Positions 37,639 to 46,540 of a stretch of 64,000 nucleotides of DNA are shown piece by piece. The translations under genes were made by a program, and so were the position numbers. Source of the stretch: Paenibacillus macerans (GTDB lineage: Bacteria; Bacillota; Bacilli; Paenibacillales; Paenibacillaceae); assembly GCF_023715465.1 (NCBI RefSeq), contig NZ_JAMBOE010000010.1, forward strand, positions 169,731-233,730, written 5' to 3'. A model generated the notes under the pieces. The model did not search any database. It saw only the letters and a list, made by a program, of their open reading frames with translations, and was not told where the DNA came from. The first letter of the stretch is position 1, and each line of letters opens with the position of its first letter.

Positions 37639-37669
37639 GAAAAAAAAGCCATATCCATTGGTATGGCTT
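37639..37669 (-). terminator. Early terminator in the potA leader
   Basis: On the minus strand AAGCCATA pairs with TATGGCTT and is followed by eight T. It lies only about 35-60 nt after the predicted start of transcription, so it would end a short RNA unless read-through is regulated. Confidence 0.7.
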
Positions 37670-37702
37670 AATCAGGTTCACCGATTCATTTTTTGCATAT
37701 TC

Positions 37703-37731
37703 ACTATACCTTGTTTTGGCGCGGGTTACAA
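37703..37731 (-). promoter_or_regulatory. Sigma-A promoter of the potABCD leader
   Basis: On the minus strand TTGTAA (37726-37731) and TATAGT (37703-37708) are 17 bp apart. Confidence 0.6.
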
Positions 37732-37739
37732 CACTTTTC

Positions 37740-38110
37740 TAGGGATTTTACACAGAGGGGAAAATAGGAAGCCACTGAACGGATTGATTTAGCTTGTCGA
37801 AATACTCAGGGAAAAATATAAGGGTAAAAAATGGCGCTATCCCGGCGAAATTACCCACTTCGAGCGAAATAGAGGACATTAATGTCGTTATTTTCGGAAT
37901 CGTAGGGAAATAGCCGCTTTTCGCACGGTCGATTGGAAAATAAGAACAAAAAATTCCGCTAATGGTGATGCCCATGTTCTACCTTGAAAAATAAGACCAT
38001 AAAGTTCCGCTATTTTTTCCGGTGAAAGGGTGCCAGACGGGGCCACGGGCCGCCTGATTTATTGCATCCAGCCTCCCGCGAATCCGCCTATGGTATAAGA
38101 AGGGGGTGGC
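37740..38110. repeat. Intergenic region with short internal direct repeats
   Basis: No gene is visible in this 370-bp stretch. It contains AAAATAAGAACAAAAAATTC (37938-37957) followed by a related AAAATAAGACCATAAAGTTC (37988-38007), each before CGCTA, and a GAAATAGAGGACATTAATGT block. The composition resembles the low-complexity intergenic repeats at 58.8 kb. Confidence 0.4.
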
Positions 38111-38124
38111 TGCCCCCGCCCCCT

Positions 38125-39480
38125 TCACACAATAGCCCCTTGTGCCTGCAACTGCTCCCGGAGCAGCGCTGCATCCACTTCCGCCGCGGTGATCCCCGCC
38201 TTGCAAGCAAGGGCTGCCGCCGTGCCCGCCGCCTCTCCCGTAGCCATGCAGCTGGGCGTCAAGCGCGTGGTCGCCAGCGCTTCGTGCGTGGTGGATATGC
38301 AGCGCCCCGCCGCGAGCAGATTCACCGGCCCTCGGGCCACCAGGCAGCGGTAAGGAATGCTGTAAGAGCCGTCATTTTCGATGGTAGCCGCCATGACCCC
38401 TTTGCCTGACGGATCATGGAGGTCAACCGGATAGCCGCTCCTCGCAATACCGTCTTCAAAATGCCGTCCCGTCACCACATCCTCCATCGTTAACCGGTAC
38501 AGACCGTCAATCCGGCGCGATTCCCTGATGCCGATCTGGGGCGCGACCGAAGAAATGGAGGCCACGGTGAACCCAGGCACCCGCGCTTTCAAAAATTCCG
38601 CCATCATCAGCACCTGCTTGCGCCCTTCCTCCTCCGCCAAGGTCAGTTCCTCGACATCGGTCGCGCTTAAGCCTTGAACCCGCGTGCAGTTGATCAGCAC
38701 TTCATCCTTCTCCGGCCCGATAAAAAACAGGACCTGATCGCGGTTGATCGGCACCCCGCCCGCCTTCCACTCCTTATAAAAGCCGGAAACCCCCGTGAGC
38801 GGAATACGTCCCATCTCCAGTTCGGCAAACGGTGTCTTGTGGTAAAAATTTTCGGGATCGGCCAGCATTGCCCTCCGAATCGCCTCCACATCAACGCCCC
38901 GCATCCGAAACTTCATCGTCATCGGCTGCGACAGCCCGTCGCCCTCGCGCCCCTGAAGCGTCGGTGCTCCCGCCAGATAGGCGACATCCGCGTCTCCGGA
39001 CGCATCGACGAACATCGCCCCGTCTACCTTGATCCGCCCCGATTTTCCGGTAAGGGTCACGGAGCGGATATGTTCGCCCTCACGCTGCACCTCGTCGACA
39101 AAACTGTGCGAGACAAGCTTCACCCCCGCTTCGCGCAGCATATTAACGGCCAGTACCTTATATATCTCTGGATGGTACGGCGTCAACGTATGCACGAAGC
39201 CAACGGTATCGCGCAGATGGCCAGGCGAGCCGCCGCGCTCCATCAGGCGTTCCACAATCTCCTGGGCGATGCCGCCAATGACCCGTTCCCCGCGCTGCGT
39301 GTGGAAGGTCATCCAAGGATAAACCCCGGCGGCCGTAGACATCCCGCCGACGAACCCGTACCGTTCGATCAGGATGACGCTGGCCCCCTGCCTCCCCGCG
39401 GCGATGGCGGCGGCGATGCCCGCCGGCCCCGCTCCAGTAACCACTACGTCCGCTTCCATCATCCGTGTCCTGCTATCCAT
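38125..39480 (-). CDS. FAD-dependent oxidoreductase (FAD_oxidored type)
   Basis: A 451-residue flavoprotein. The N-terminal dinucleotide-binding motif is VVTGAGPAGIAAAIAAGRQG, with ERYGFVGGMST after it (FAD ribose and pyrophosphate contact); FVDASGDADVAYLAGAP is the second FAD motif. The C-terminus has LLAAGRCISTTHEAL, typical of this group. GGGAGG lies nine bases before the ATG. It is last in the operon behind two sugar permeases, so it probably oxidises the imported sugar derivative or a metabolite of it. The exact substrate is unknown. Confidence 0.88.
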   Translation of the reverse strand: MDSRTRMMEADVVVTGAGPAGIAAAIAAGRQGASVILIERYGFVGGMSTAAGVYPWMTFHTQRGERVIGGIAQEIVERLMERGGSPGHLRDTVGFVHTLTPYHPEIYKVLAVNMLREAGVKLVSHSFVDEVQREGEHIRSVTLTGKSGRIKVDGAMFVDASGDADVAYLAGAPTLQGREGDGLSQPMTMKFRMRGVDVEAIRRAMLADPENFYHKTPFAELEMGRIPLTGVSGFYKEWKAGGVPINRDQVLFFIGPEKDEVLINCTRVQGLSATDVEELTLAEEEGRKQVLMMAEFLKARVPGFTVASISSVAPQIGIRESRRIDGLYRLTMEDVVTGRHFEDGIARSGYPVDLHDPSGKGVMAATIENDGSYSIPYRCLVARGPVNLLAAGRCISTTHEALATTRLTPSCMATGEAAGTAAALACKAGITAAEVDAALLREQLQAQGAIV

Positions 39481-39533
39481 TTCTTTCTGCCTCCCTGTAG
39501 TCGTCTTTAGTATACGGAACCGGCCTCCCCGAG

Positions 39534-40391
39534 CTATTCCTTCAGTCCCGTCATCGACACCCCTTCAATAAACTGCTTCTGCGCGAAAAAGAACACGATC
39601 AGCAGCGGCAAGGTCGCCATGACCGAAGCGCTCATCAGCAGATGCCACGACGTCCCCGACTCGTCGGTAAACAGCGATAATGCCAGCGGCAAGGTCATCA
39701 GCTTGCGGTCATTGATAAAGATCAGCGGATCAAAAAAATCGTTCCAGCTCGTCAAAAACGTGAAAATGACCAGCGTGGCGATCGCGGGCTTCGCCAAGGG
39801 CAGCATGATCGTAGAATAAATCCGCAGACGCGAGCAGCCGTCAATCATTGCCGCTTCCTCCAGCTCCTTCGGAATCCCCAGAAAAAACTGGCGCATCACA
39901 AACACCCCAAACACACCGCCCGCACCAAACACAGGCAAAATAATCAACGGCAAATGCGTATTGATCCATCCCAGCTCCCGCATAAACAGAAACATCGGAA
40001 TGGCGATAACCTCGTTCGGAATCATCATCGTGCTGAGCAGCAGCAGAAACACCAGGCTTCTCCCCCAGAAAGGAATCCGGGCGAAAGAATACCCGGCCAT
40101 GGAGGAGAAAAGCACGGTTCCCGCCGTGACCAGAAGGGCGATATACACGCTGTTGCCGTAAAACAGATGGAACGGGATCGTCTCTAGCACCTCGGCATAA
40201 TTCGCCCAGCGTACCGGCGACGGTATCAGCTGCGGCGGAAATACAAACACGTCAGCCGGCTGCTTGAGCGAAGTGGAAACCATCCAGACGAACGGGGTCA
40301 TCATCACCACCGACACGGCGAGCAGCAGCAGATAATGGAATAGGTTCCCGCCTGCCGCGCTATTTTTTTGGGCGAATAGACTAGTTTTCAT
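39534..40391 (-). CDS. Carbohydrate ABC transporter permease, MalG type
   Basis: Permease of 285 residues with six hydrophobic segments and EAA loop ELEEAAMIDGCSRLRIYSTI. It ends in the C-terminal GVSMTGLKE common to this class. It overlaps the upstream permease gene by 11 bp. No ATPase gene is present in the operon. Confidence 0.92.
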   Translation of the reverse strand: MKTSLFAQKNSAAGGNLFHYLLLLAVSVVMMTPFVWMVSTSLKQPADVFVFPPQLIPSPVRWANYAEVLETIPFHLFYGNSVYIALLVTAGTVLFSSMAGYSFARIPFWGRSLVFLLLLSTMMIPNEVIAIPMFLFMRELGWINTHLPLIILPVFGAGGVFGVFVMRQFFLGIPKELEEAAMIDGCSRLRIYSTIMLPLAKPAIATLVIFTFLTSWNDFFDPLIFINDRKLMTLPLALSLFTDESGTSWHLLMSASVMATLPLLIVFFFAQKQFIEGVSMTGLKE

Positions 40392-41328
40392 TCAGAACCC
40401 ACCTTTTTCTCATCTGCCATTGTACCAGCGTAAGCAGCAGGGTAATGACAAACAGCACATAAGCCAGCGCTGAAGCATATCCGAACTCGAACAGCTTAAA
40501 GGCTCTTTCCCAAATCGTGTAGACCAGCACCTTGGTGCTGCCGGACGGCCCCCCTTGCGTCATGACGTAAATTTGTCCGAACACCTTCAGCGAACCGATA
40601 ATCGTCATCATCAGCGTCAAAAAAATCGTCGGCGTGATCATCGGCACGGTAATCCGGAAAAAGATCCGCATTCTCCCGGCCCCGTCGATCCTGGCGGCCT
40701 CGTAGAGCTGGGCCGGAACCTGCTGCAGCGCGGCAATGAACAGCACCATGTTCAGACCGACATTTTTCAGGAGACTGGTCACGATAACAACGGGCATGGC
40801 AAGCCGGGTATCGTACAGCCAGGCCGGTCCGGTAATGCCGATCATGCTCAGCAACTGATTAATGAACCCGGAATCGGTCGCAAACATGTATTTCCAAACA
40901 ATCGACCAGACCACCAGCGAAGTCATGACCGGAATAAAGATCAAGGTCCGGAAAAAGCCCGCTCCGCGAATATTTTTCGATAGCGGAAGCGCAAGCAGCA
41001 AGGCCAAAATAATGTTCAGCGGAACAAGCCCGGCGGCAAAATAGAGCGTATTGCCCAATACCCGCCAAAATTCCGCGTCCCCCGCGATAGCGCGGTAGTT
41101 CTCGAACCCGATGAAGTTAGCCTCGCCCAACAACGGCCAATCGGTAAAGCTCATATAAAGCGCCATAATCAGCGGGACAAGCAGCAGCAGGACGAACCCC
41201 AGCACCATCGGCAGCACAAACAGCCAGCCCGCCAAATTGTCCCCCCGGTTTAAGGAACCGGCCTTCCTCGCCTTCCTTCCGAGCGGATGGCCGGGCCTTT
41301 CCGGTTTTATCGTTTCAAGTGTCGTCAT
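40381..41328 (-). CDS. Carbohydrate ABC transporter permease, MalF type
   Basis: Permease of 315 residues. I start at MTTLETIKPERPG because AGGAGG lies nine bases upstream; the longer frame has no RBS. EAA loop: LYEAARIDGAGRMRIFFRIT. Partner of the MalG-type permease; the gene precedes it and follows the TIM-barrel-like gene. Confidence 0.92.
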   Translation of the reverse strand: MTTLETIKPERPGHPLGRKARKAGSLNRGDNLAGWLFVLPMVLGFVLLLLVPLIMALYMSFTDWPLLGEANFIGFENYRAIAGDAEFWRVLGNTLYFAAGLVPLNIILALLLALPLSKNIRGAGFFRTLIFIPVMTSLVVWSIVWKYMFATDSGFINQLLSMIGITGPAWLYDTRLAMPVVIVTSLLKNVGLNMVLFIAALQQVPAQLYEAARIDGAGRMRIFFRITVPMITPTIFLTLMMTIIGSLKVFGQIYVMTQGGPSGSTKVLVYTIWERAFKLFEFGYASALAYVLFVITLLLTLVQWQMRKRWVLNEN

Positions 41329-41387
41329 GTCGCTTTTCCTCCTGTCTTTCGGAGCCTCGTGCATAGCAGCCGCAGTATGAGCGCCCT

Positions 41388-42080
41388 CTACAGCCGATCA
41401 ATCGCATTTCGCAAAGCGTCAACTTCCCGGCGCACTCCTTCCGCCTCATTGCCCGTAACCACCGCTCCGACCAGCAGCACCTTTACGCCGCTATCGGCCA
41501 AAGCTGGGATATCCTCCGGGCCGATTTTACGCTGGGTCGGCACAATGACCGGCAAACCGGTGTGTGCCGCGAGCCAGCGGTAATGGAGCAGATCGGCAAG
41601 GGTAAGCCTGGTTCCATATTCATTGCCGGGAACGATGGATGCCTCAAGCGCACTCACGCCGAAAGCCCTCCCCCCTTCCACGATACCCCGGTCGAACCCG
41701 CTGTCGATCGCAAACGTTTTTGCCAACCCCGGGGCCCGCAGCAGAAAAGAAGGGTGGTGAAAGGCGTAAATTGAGTAAAAATCAATGCCAAGCTCCGGCA
41801 GCCGGCCGATTTCCTCCGGGTTTACTTCTTCCACCGACCCTCCGGGTACGATCCCGAAAGGCCCGTCAAAGCGGGAGCGGATTTCCTTGAAGGTGCTGGC
41901 ATAGCTGTCCAGTGCGCCGAAGCGATTGCCGCTGGCCCGGTGCCCCACGTTGATATGCACTTTCAGACCGTCAGCCCCCGCGGCCAACGCCGCCTCCGCA
42001 AGCTTGATATCGTTGGCCGGGAGGCTGACGAACAGCTGCAGCCCCGGCTTTCCGTTTAATGCTTTATCCAAACGATTCAT
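41388..42080 (-). CDS. TIM-barrel-like conserved protein of unknown function
   Basis: About 230 residues starting at MNRLDKALNG, eight bases after AGGGGG. The pattern of alternating strands and helices suggests a small (beta/alpha)8 barrel: LQLFVSLPAND, GADGLKVHINVGHR, PFGIVPGG, and near the C-terminus VKVLLVGAVVTGNEAEGV, resembling the phosphate-binding end of class-I aldolase or epimerase barrels. Its place between the binding protein and permease genes suggests it handles the imported compound. I cannot assign a reaction. Confidence 0.65.
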   Translation of the reverse strand: MNRLDKALNGKPGLQLFVSLPANDIKLAEAALAAGADGLKVHINVGHRASGNRFGALDSYASTFKEIRSRFDGPFGIVPGGSVEEVNPEEIGRLPELGIDFYSIYAFHHPSFLLRAPGLAKTFAIDSGFDRGIVEGGRAFGVSALEASIVPGNEYGTRLTLADLLHYRWLAAHTGLPVIVPTQRKIGPEDIPALADSGVKVLLVGAVVTGNEAEGVRREVDALRNAIDRL

Positions 42081-42110
42081 GCCCGTTCCCCCTATGCTCA
42101 AAAACTGCCT

Positions 42111-43412
42111 CTATTTACTCAGCAGGGCATCCACCTTGCTTTTTACCTCATCCTGAATTTGCTGCGGCTCGCTCCGTCCGGCAAACAGCGCGTCAAAGCC
42201 CGTCAAAATCTCCGTGTCAATGTTTTGCCAGCGGATATGCCCCGGCTGCACGACCGCTTTAGGCATTTCGTCGATGACCGCCTGCTTGATGTGCCCGGCG
42301 TCCGGATTGCCCTCCACGTTCAGGAACTCCTCCGAGTTCAGCACTGATTGGCGCGGCGGCACGAAGAAGGCCGAAGTTTTCTGCACGCCCTCTTTGCCGG
42401 CCAGGAATTTCAGCAGCTCCTTGGCTTCTTCCGGATGTTTTCCGTCTTTAAACAGCACGTAGCCGGCCTGCCCCATCATCGGAACGCTGCCCTTGGAGCC
42501 CGATGGCATCGGCGCAATGCTCCATTGGAAATTTTGAATCTCTCTAGCCTTGGAAACAAAGCTGTAGTTGTCGAAAATCATGCCAATTTGCCCGGATTCA
42601 AAATTAACCTGCTCTCCCGCCTTCGGATGCGAGCCGTCCGTGAACATCATGCGCTTCAGCATCTCCAAGGTTGCAACCCCGTATTGGTCGTTCCAGGTGT
42701 ACTCCGTCATCTCCGGATTAAACGGCCCGCTTCCGTTTGACCAGGAATACGAAGCGAGGATAATCCATGTTTTCCAGTCGCGGAAAAAGTTAGCCCCGTA
42801 AACGTTCGGCGAGGCAGCGCTCGTCTTGATCGCTTTTGCGGCTTCTTCAAACTTTTCCCACGTCCATTCTCCTTTTTCCGCAAGCTCGTTTGGCGTACTT
42901 AAGCCCGCTTGCTTGAACAAATCTTCGTTGTAGAACACCACGCTGGGCGGAGTGGAAAACGGCAACCCGTACAGCTTGCCGTCCTGACGGAACAGTTCAA
43001 GCGTCGAAGGGATAATGTCAGCGCTGTCAAAAGCCTCATCCTGAACGATATCCGAGACATCGGCCAGAATGTCGTTGGCCATAAATTGCGGTACCATCCG
43101 CTCCGATACCCAGGCAATGTCGGGCAGCTCCCGGCCTGCCGCCAGCACGGACATTTTTTGCTGGTAGTCCGCAAACGGGATTGTGTCGATTTGCACCTCA
43201 ATATTCGGATGCTGCTGCGTAAAAGTGTCGGTCAGCCCTTTGTACAGCTCAAGCTGCGCCGGATTTCCCCAAGTCGCAAATTTCAATAGCACCTTTTCGC
43301 CGCCGGCGCTTCCGGGCTCTTCAGCCGTGTTATTCGGCTGTTCTTGTCCGGCGCAGCCGATCAGCCCCACCCCAAGTGCCAATGTCAACAAACCGGTCAA
43401 CCATTTTTTCAT
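42111..43412 (-). CDS. Extracellular sugar-binding lipoprotein (family 1)
   Basis: A 433-residue binding protein started at MKKWLTGLLTLAL, nine bases after AGGGGG. Lipobox GLIGCAGQ. The mature protein has the family-1 features TFTQQHPNIEVQIDTIPFAD and PDIAWVSERMVPQF. First gene of the importer operon; the YesMN-type sensor pair lies upstream and is a likely regulator. Confidence 0.92.
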   Translation of the reverse strand: MKKWLTGLLTLALGVGLIGCAGQEQPNNTAEEPGSAGGEKVLLKFATWGNPAQLELYKGLTDTFTQQHPNIEVQIDTIPFADYQQKMSVLAAGRELPDIAWVSERMVPQFMANDILADVSDIVQDEAFDSADIIPSTLELFRQDGKLYGLPFSTPPSVVFYNEDLFKQAGLSTPNELAEKGEWTWEKFEEAAKAIKTSAASPNVYGANFFRDWKTWIILASYSWSNGSGPFNPEMTEYTWNDQYGVATLEMLKRMMFTDGSHPKAGEQVNFESGQIGMIFDNYSFVSKAREIQNFQWSIAPMPSGSKGSVPMMGQAGYVLFKDGKHPEEAKELLKFLAGKEGVQKTSAFFVPPRQSVLNSEEFLNVEGNPDAGHIKQAVIDEMPKAVVQPGHIRWQNIDTEILTGFDALFAGRSEPQQIQDEVKSKVDALLSK

Positions 43413-43551
43413 ATACCGCTTCCCCCTCTGCATGGTTCATATTCGTATTCAAGTTCTAAGGTTAATTATATTGACATGTGAACATATAAAAAATCACCAA
43501 ACCTTCAGAAAAGGTACGATATTTTTAGATTGTTTAGGTTTTTGCCCATAA

Positions 43552-43585
43552 AAAAAGAACTACATAACGTAATATGTTATGTAGT
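43552..43585 (-). terminator. Terminator of the sensor/regulator operon
   Basis: ACTACATAAC pairs perfectly with GTTATGTAGT; on the minus strand it is followed by TCTTTTTTT, directly after the regulator stop. It insulates the two-component genes from the importer operon. Confidence 0.9.
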
Positions 43586-43586
43586 C

Positions 43587-44351
43587 TTACATTCCTTTCT
43601 GTTCCCGATAGGTTCCGGGCGTCATTCCGGTATGCTGTTTAAACACTAGCATAAAATGCTTCGGGCTCTGGTATCCTGATAAACGGGCGATGTCGTAAAC
43701 CTTCAATTTCGTCGTCTCCAGCAGTTTGCAAGCGCGCCGGATGCGCATTTCGGCGATATAATCGGACAAATTCCCGCCTTCCTCTTGTTTAAAAAGCTGG
43801 CTAAGATAGGAGGGATTCAGATGCACCCGCTCCGCTAACGTCTGCAGGCGCAAATCACCGTCGGGATGTTCGGCGATATAGGTCTTCAGCTTGCGGATAA
43901 TTCTGCGCCCCTCGCTGGATGGCGGCCCCCCGCCCGCCTGGCTTTCCGGTGCAGCTCCACCCGTATCTCCATTGGAAGGATTCAAGGTTAGCCGAATCTT
44001 GTCCAAAGCAGCCGCAAAATCCTTACGGTCTATGGGCTTCAACAGGTAATCGGCGATCCCGAATTGCAGCGCTTTTTTCGCATACACAAAATCTCCGTAG
44101 CCGCTGACAATGACAATCGGCGTCCCATGGCCAGCGGCCCGCAGCTTTTCCACCATCTGCAGCCCGTCCATCTCCCGCATCCGGATATCCGTAATAATGG
44201 CATCCACTACATTGCGTTCCAGGTAGGCCAGCGCTTCCTTGCCGTGGGCGGCTTCGCATACGACCTCAAAATCGGGGGCCGCGCGGCCGATCAAATCGCG
44301 GATCCCTTTACGGATAATGTCCTCGTCCTCCACCAACATGAGCTTGATCAT
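43587..44351 (-). CDS. YesN-type response regulator (receiver plus AraC HTH)
   Basis: DNA-binding response regulator of 254 residues. The N-terminal receiver has the acidic pocket MLVEDED, the phospho-acceptor Asp in DAIITDIRMREMDG and the Lys in DYLLKPIDR. A linker of about 25 residues leads to an AraC-type double helix-turn-helix (HLNPSYLSQLFKQEEG and LSGYQSPKHFMLVFKQHTG). It overlaps the kinase stop as ATGA. By position it probably activates the downstream importer operon on sensing extracellular sugar. Confidence 0.93.
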   Translation of the reverse strand: MIKLMLVEDEDIIRKGIRDLIGRAAPDFEVVCEAAHGKEALAYLERNVVDAIITDIRMREMDGLQMVEKLRAAGHGTPIVIVSGYGDFVYAKKALQFGIADYLLKPIDRKDFAAALDKIRLTLNPSNGDTGGAAPESQAGGGPPSSEGRRIIRKLKTYIAEHPDGDLRLQTLAERVHLNPSYLSQLFKQEEGGNLSDYIAEMRIRRACKLLETTKLKVYDIARLSGYQSPKHFMLVFKQHTGMTPGTYREQKGM

Positions 44352-46213
44352 TTAATGCCGACCTCCTGCTCCTTTTGTGTCATGAACGGCAGTGTTACGG
44401 TAAAAGCCGTGCCTTGCCCAAAGCTTCCATCGATTTCGAAATCGCAGTCGCTGCCGTAAATCAACAGCAAGCGTTGTTTGATATTTTTAAGCGCCACTCC
44501 ATGACCGCGTATTGGCAGCGCCGGCATGTTTGCTGCGTCATCCGCGGCTGCCTCCTCCAATGAACCCCGCAGAGCCGCCAGCTCCTCCTCCGACATGCCC
44601 CGCCCGTCATCGCTGACGGTCAGCAGCACCACATCCTCAAAGCGTGCCGCAGTTACGCAAACCGTTCCCCCTTGCTCACGGTCCCCGATCCCGTGCATAA
44701 TCGCATTTTCAATCAACGGCTGCAGCAGCAGTTTCGGGACCAGGCAATCCTCCAGCCCTTCTTCGATATCAAACATGGCCCGCAGCCTGGAACCATGGCG
44801 CATTTTTTGGATGCGAATATAGGATTCGGCCGTCTCAAGCTCCTCGCCAAGCCGAATCAGGCTTAGGTCCTGCTCCACCGCGCTGCGGATCAGCCTGCCC
44901 AAAGCCGTGGCCATTTCCGAGACATCCTCATTATTGCGTTGCCGGGCAAGCATGCTGATCGACTCCAGCGTATTATAAATAAAATGGGGATGGATCTGGC
45001 TTTGCAAGGCGGCCAATTCCGCCTCTCTTTCTCTCATGCCGAGTACGTACACCTCATGAACGAGCCGGTCGATTTCTTCCACCATGCGGTTGAAGCCTGA
45101 GCCGAGCCGGCCGATTTCATCCTCGGTCACCGCCGGCACGCTCTGTTTGAAATCGCCGAGCTCCACGAGCCGCATTTTCCTGACCAGCGTTCCAAGAGGT
45201 TTGGTTAGACGATAAGAGAAATAGGTGGCAAAGGCCCCGGCCAAAACAAGGCAGACGATACCGGCCAGAAGCGTAAAATTGCGAAGTTCCTTGGTCTCCA
45301 CAAGCAGGGACGCCACTGGAATATAACTGACGATATTGATATCGGAATATTTTGAATAGTTGGAGACGACCAGATACTCGTTCCCCTCCATATGCAGGAG
45401 CTGGCTGGCCGTTTCCGAACGTCCGGAAAGCTCGCGGATGCGATCCGGAAGCAGCTTGGATGTCTCCGCGTCTTTCTCCGCAGGCGCCGTGTAGAACAGC
45501 TCTTCCCGGCTGTTTTGCACCACGATCCCGCCGTTTTCCTCCATCCTGGCATTATCGACAAGCTGCTTGAATAACGTCTGCTTCAAATCGATTTTGACTA
45601 ACCCAAGCGTCCGGTTTGTATTAGGCTCACGGATCAGCCGGGCTACGGAGAAATAACTTTGATTGCCGTCCAGATAGTAAGAGGGCCGATGCGGCGGAAG
45701 CAGCACCCAGGCGCCCCTCGCTTCCTCCACTCTGGAGTACCAGGGCTGCCGTTCCACATCCGTGTATGCAGCAATCGCGCTCGGCGCCAGGCTGGAGAAA
45801 GTATAGCCATTTCCCGCAAAAATCTGGATGCTGTCGATTTCCGGCCTGTCGAAGGTCATGCTGGCGATATAAAGCTGCATTTTGGAGCGCTCCTCCACCG
45901 TAGGCTGCTGATGCAGGCTCTCCTCCCCCCTGTACTTGCGCAAGATGGACAATACCCCCGAATCGTATACAGGCATCAACGTTAATCTCTGCATCTCCAC
46001 CAGCGTCCGGTCCAAATTCCGGTTGATCTGGTCTACCAATTGCGCGGTATAATCGGAGGTCCTCCGTTCAATAGAGCTGGAAAAATCCACATAGGTCGCC
46101 ACGCCCTGCAAGCTAAGCGGAATCGAAATGAGCAGAAGGAAGATCAGCAAAATTTTAGCGCGAAGACTCCAAGATTTAAGCGGTTTCAACCGGATGAGCA
46201 CGCCCCACAACAC
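44348..46213 (-). CDS. YesM-type sensor histidine kinase
   Basis: Membrane sensor of 621 residues. Two membrane helices (about 18-38 and 290-312) flank a large extracellular sensor, likely Cache-type. A HAMP segment follows, then the His_kinase motif with phospho-acceptor His in SQIHPHFIYNTLESISML, and a HATPase_c domain (ENAIMHGIG and DDGRGMSEEE). The start is a GTG; 46213 and 46201 are both possible because AAGGGG lies between them and the upstream region. Confidence 0.92.
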   Translation of the reverse strand: MLWGVLIRLKPLKSWSLRAKILLIFLLLISIPLSLQGVATYVDFSSSIERRTSDYTAQLVDQINRNLDRTLVEMQRLTLMPVYDSGVLSILRKYRGEESLHQQPTVEERSKMQLYIASMTFDRPEIDSIQIFAGNGYTFSSLAPSAIAAYTDVERQPWYSRVEEARGAWVLLPPHRPSYYLDGNQSYFSVARLIREPNTNRTLGLVKIDLKQTLFKQLVDNARMEENGGIVVQNSREELFYTAPAEKDAETSKLLPDRIRELSGRSETASQLLHMEGNEYLVVSNYSKYSDINIVSYIPVASLLVETKELRNFTLLAGIVCLVLAGAFATYFSYRLTKPLGTLVRKMRLVELGDFKQSVPAVTEDEIGRLGSGFNRMVEEIDRLVHEVYVLGMREREAELAALQSQIHPHFIYNTLESISMLARQRNNEDVSEMATALGRLIRSAVEQDLSLIRLGEELETAESYIRIQKMRHGSRLRAMFDIEEGLEDCLVPKLLLQPLIENAIMHGIGDREQGGTVCVTAARFEDVVLLTVSDDGRGMSEEELAALRGSLEEAAADDAANMPALPIRGHGVALKNIKQRLLLIYGSDCDFEIDGSFGQGTAFTVTLPFMTQKEQEVGIK

Positions 46214-46318
46214 CCCTTCCGCCGGTCCTGTTTATTTTCATTCCATTGTACAGGAACATGGTGGGGATGACTATGGGATTGTCCTAGCTACCTCGTCGAT
46301 TGTGTTCCTATACATCAG

Positions 46319-46354
46319 AAAAGCCCCCTCTTCGCATCGAAAAAAAAGGGGCTT
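46319..46354 (-). terminator. Terminator of the ankyrin-gene transcript
   Basis: AAGCCCC pairs with GGGGCTT across about 20 nt, with four T on the minus strand. The 46214-46540 gap has no gene; this hairpin lies in it. Confidence 0.6.
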
Positions 46355-46540
46355 AATGGTTGTTATGATTCACAAAATATAGACTTCCGAGTCACTCTTA
46401 GGTTGTGTATAAATAGCTTCGACTGTAGACATGGACTCAAGAATCCTCAGTTGATCCGGGCTAGCTAACAAGGGCGGACTAAGAACCTCCAAAGCTGGTG
46501 GTATATTTGTCAAGCTTTTAAGTGGAGCTTCTGCATGTGC

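Noticed and set aside
37640..37700. TPP-riboswitch-like word GAACCTGAT in the potA leader
   Set aside because: The other conserved TPP elements (CTGAGA, CAGCGTAGGGA) are absent and the leader segment is too short.
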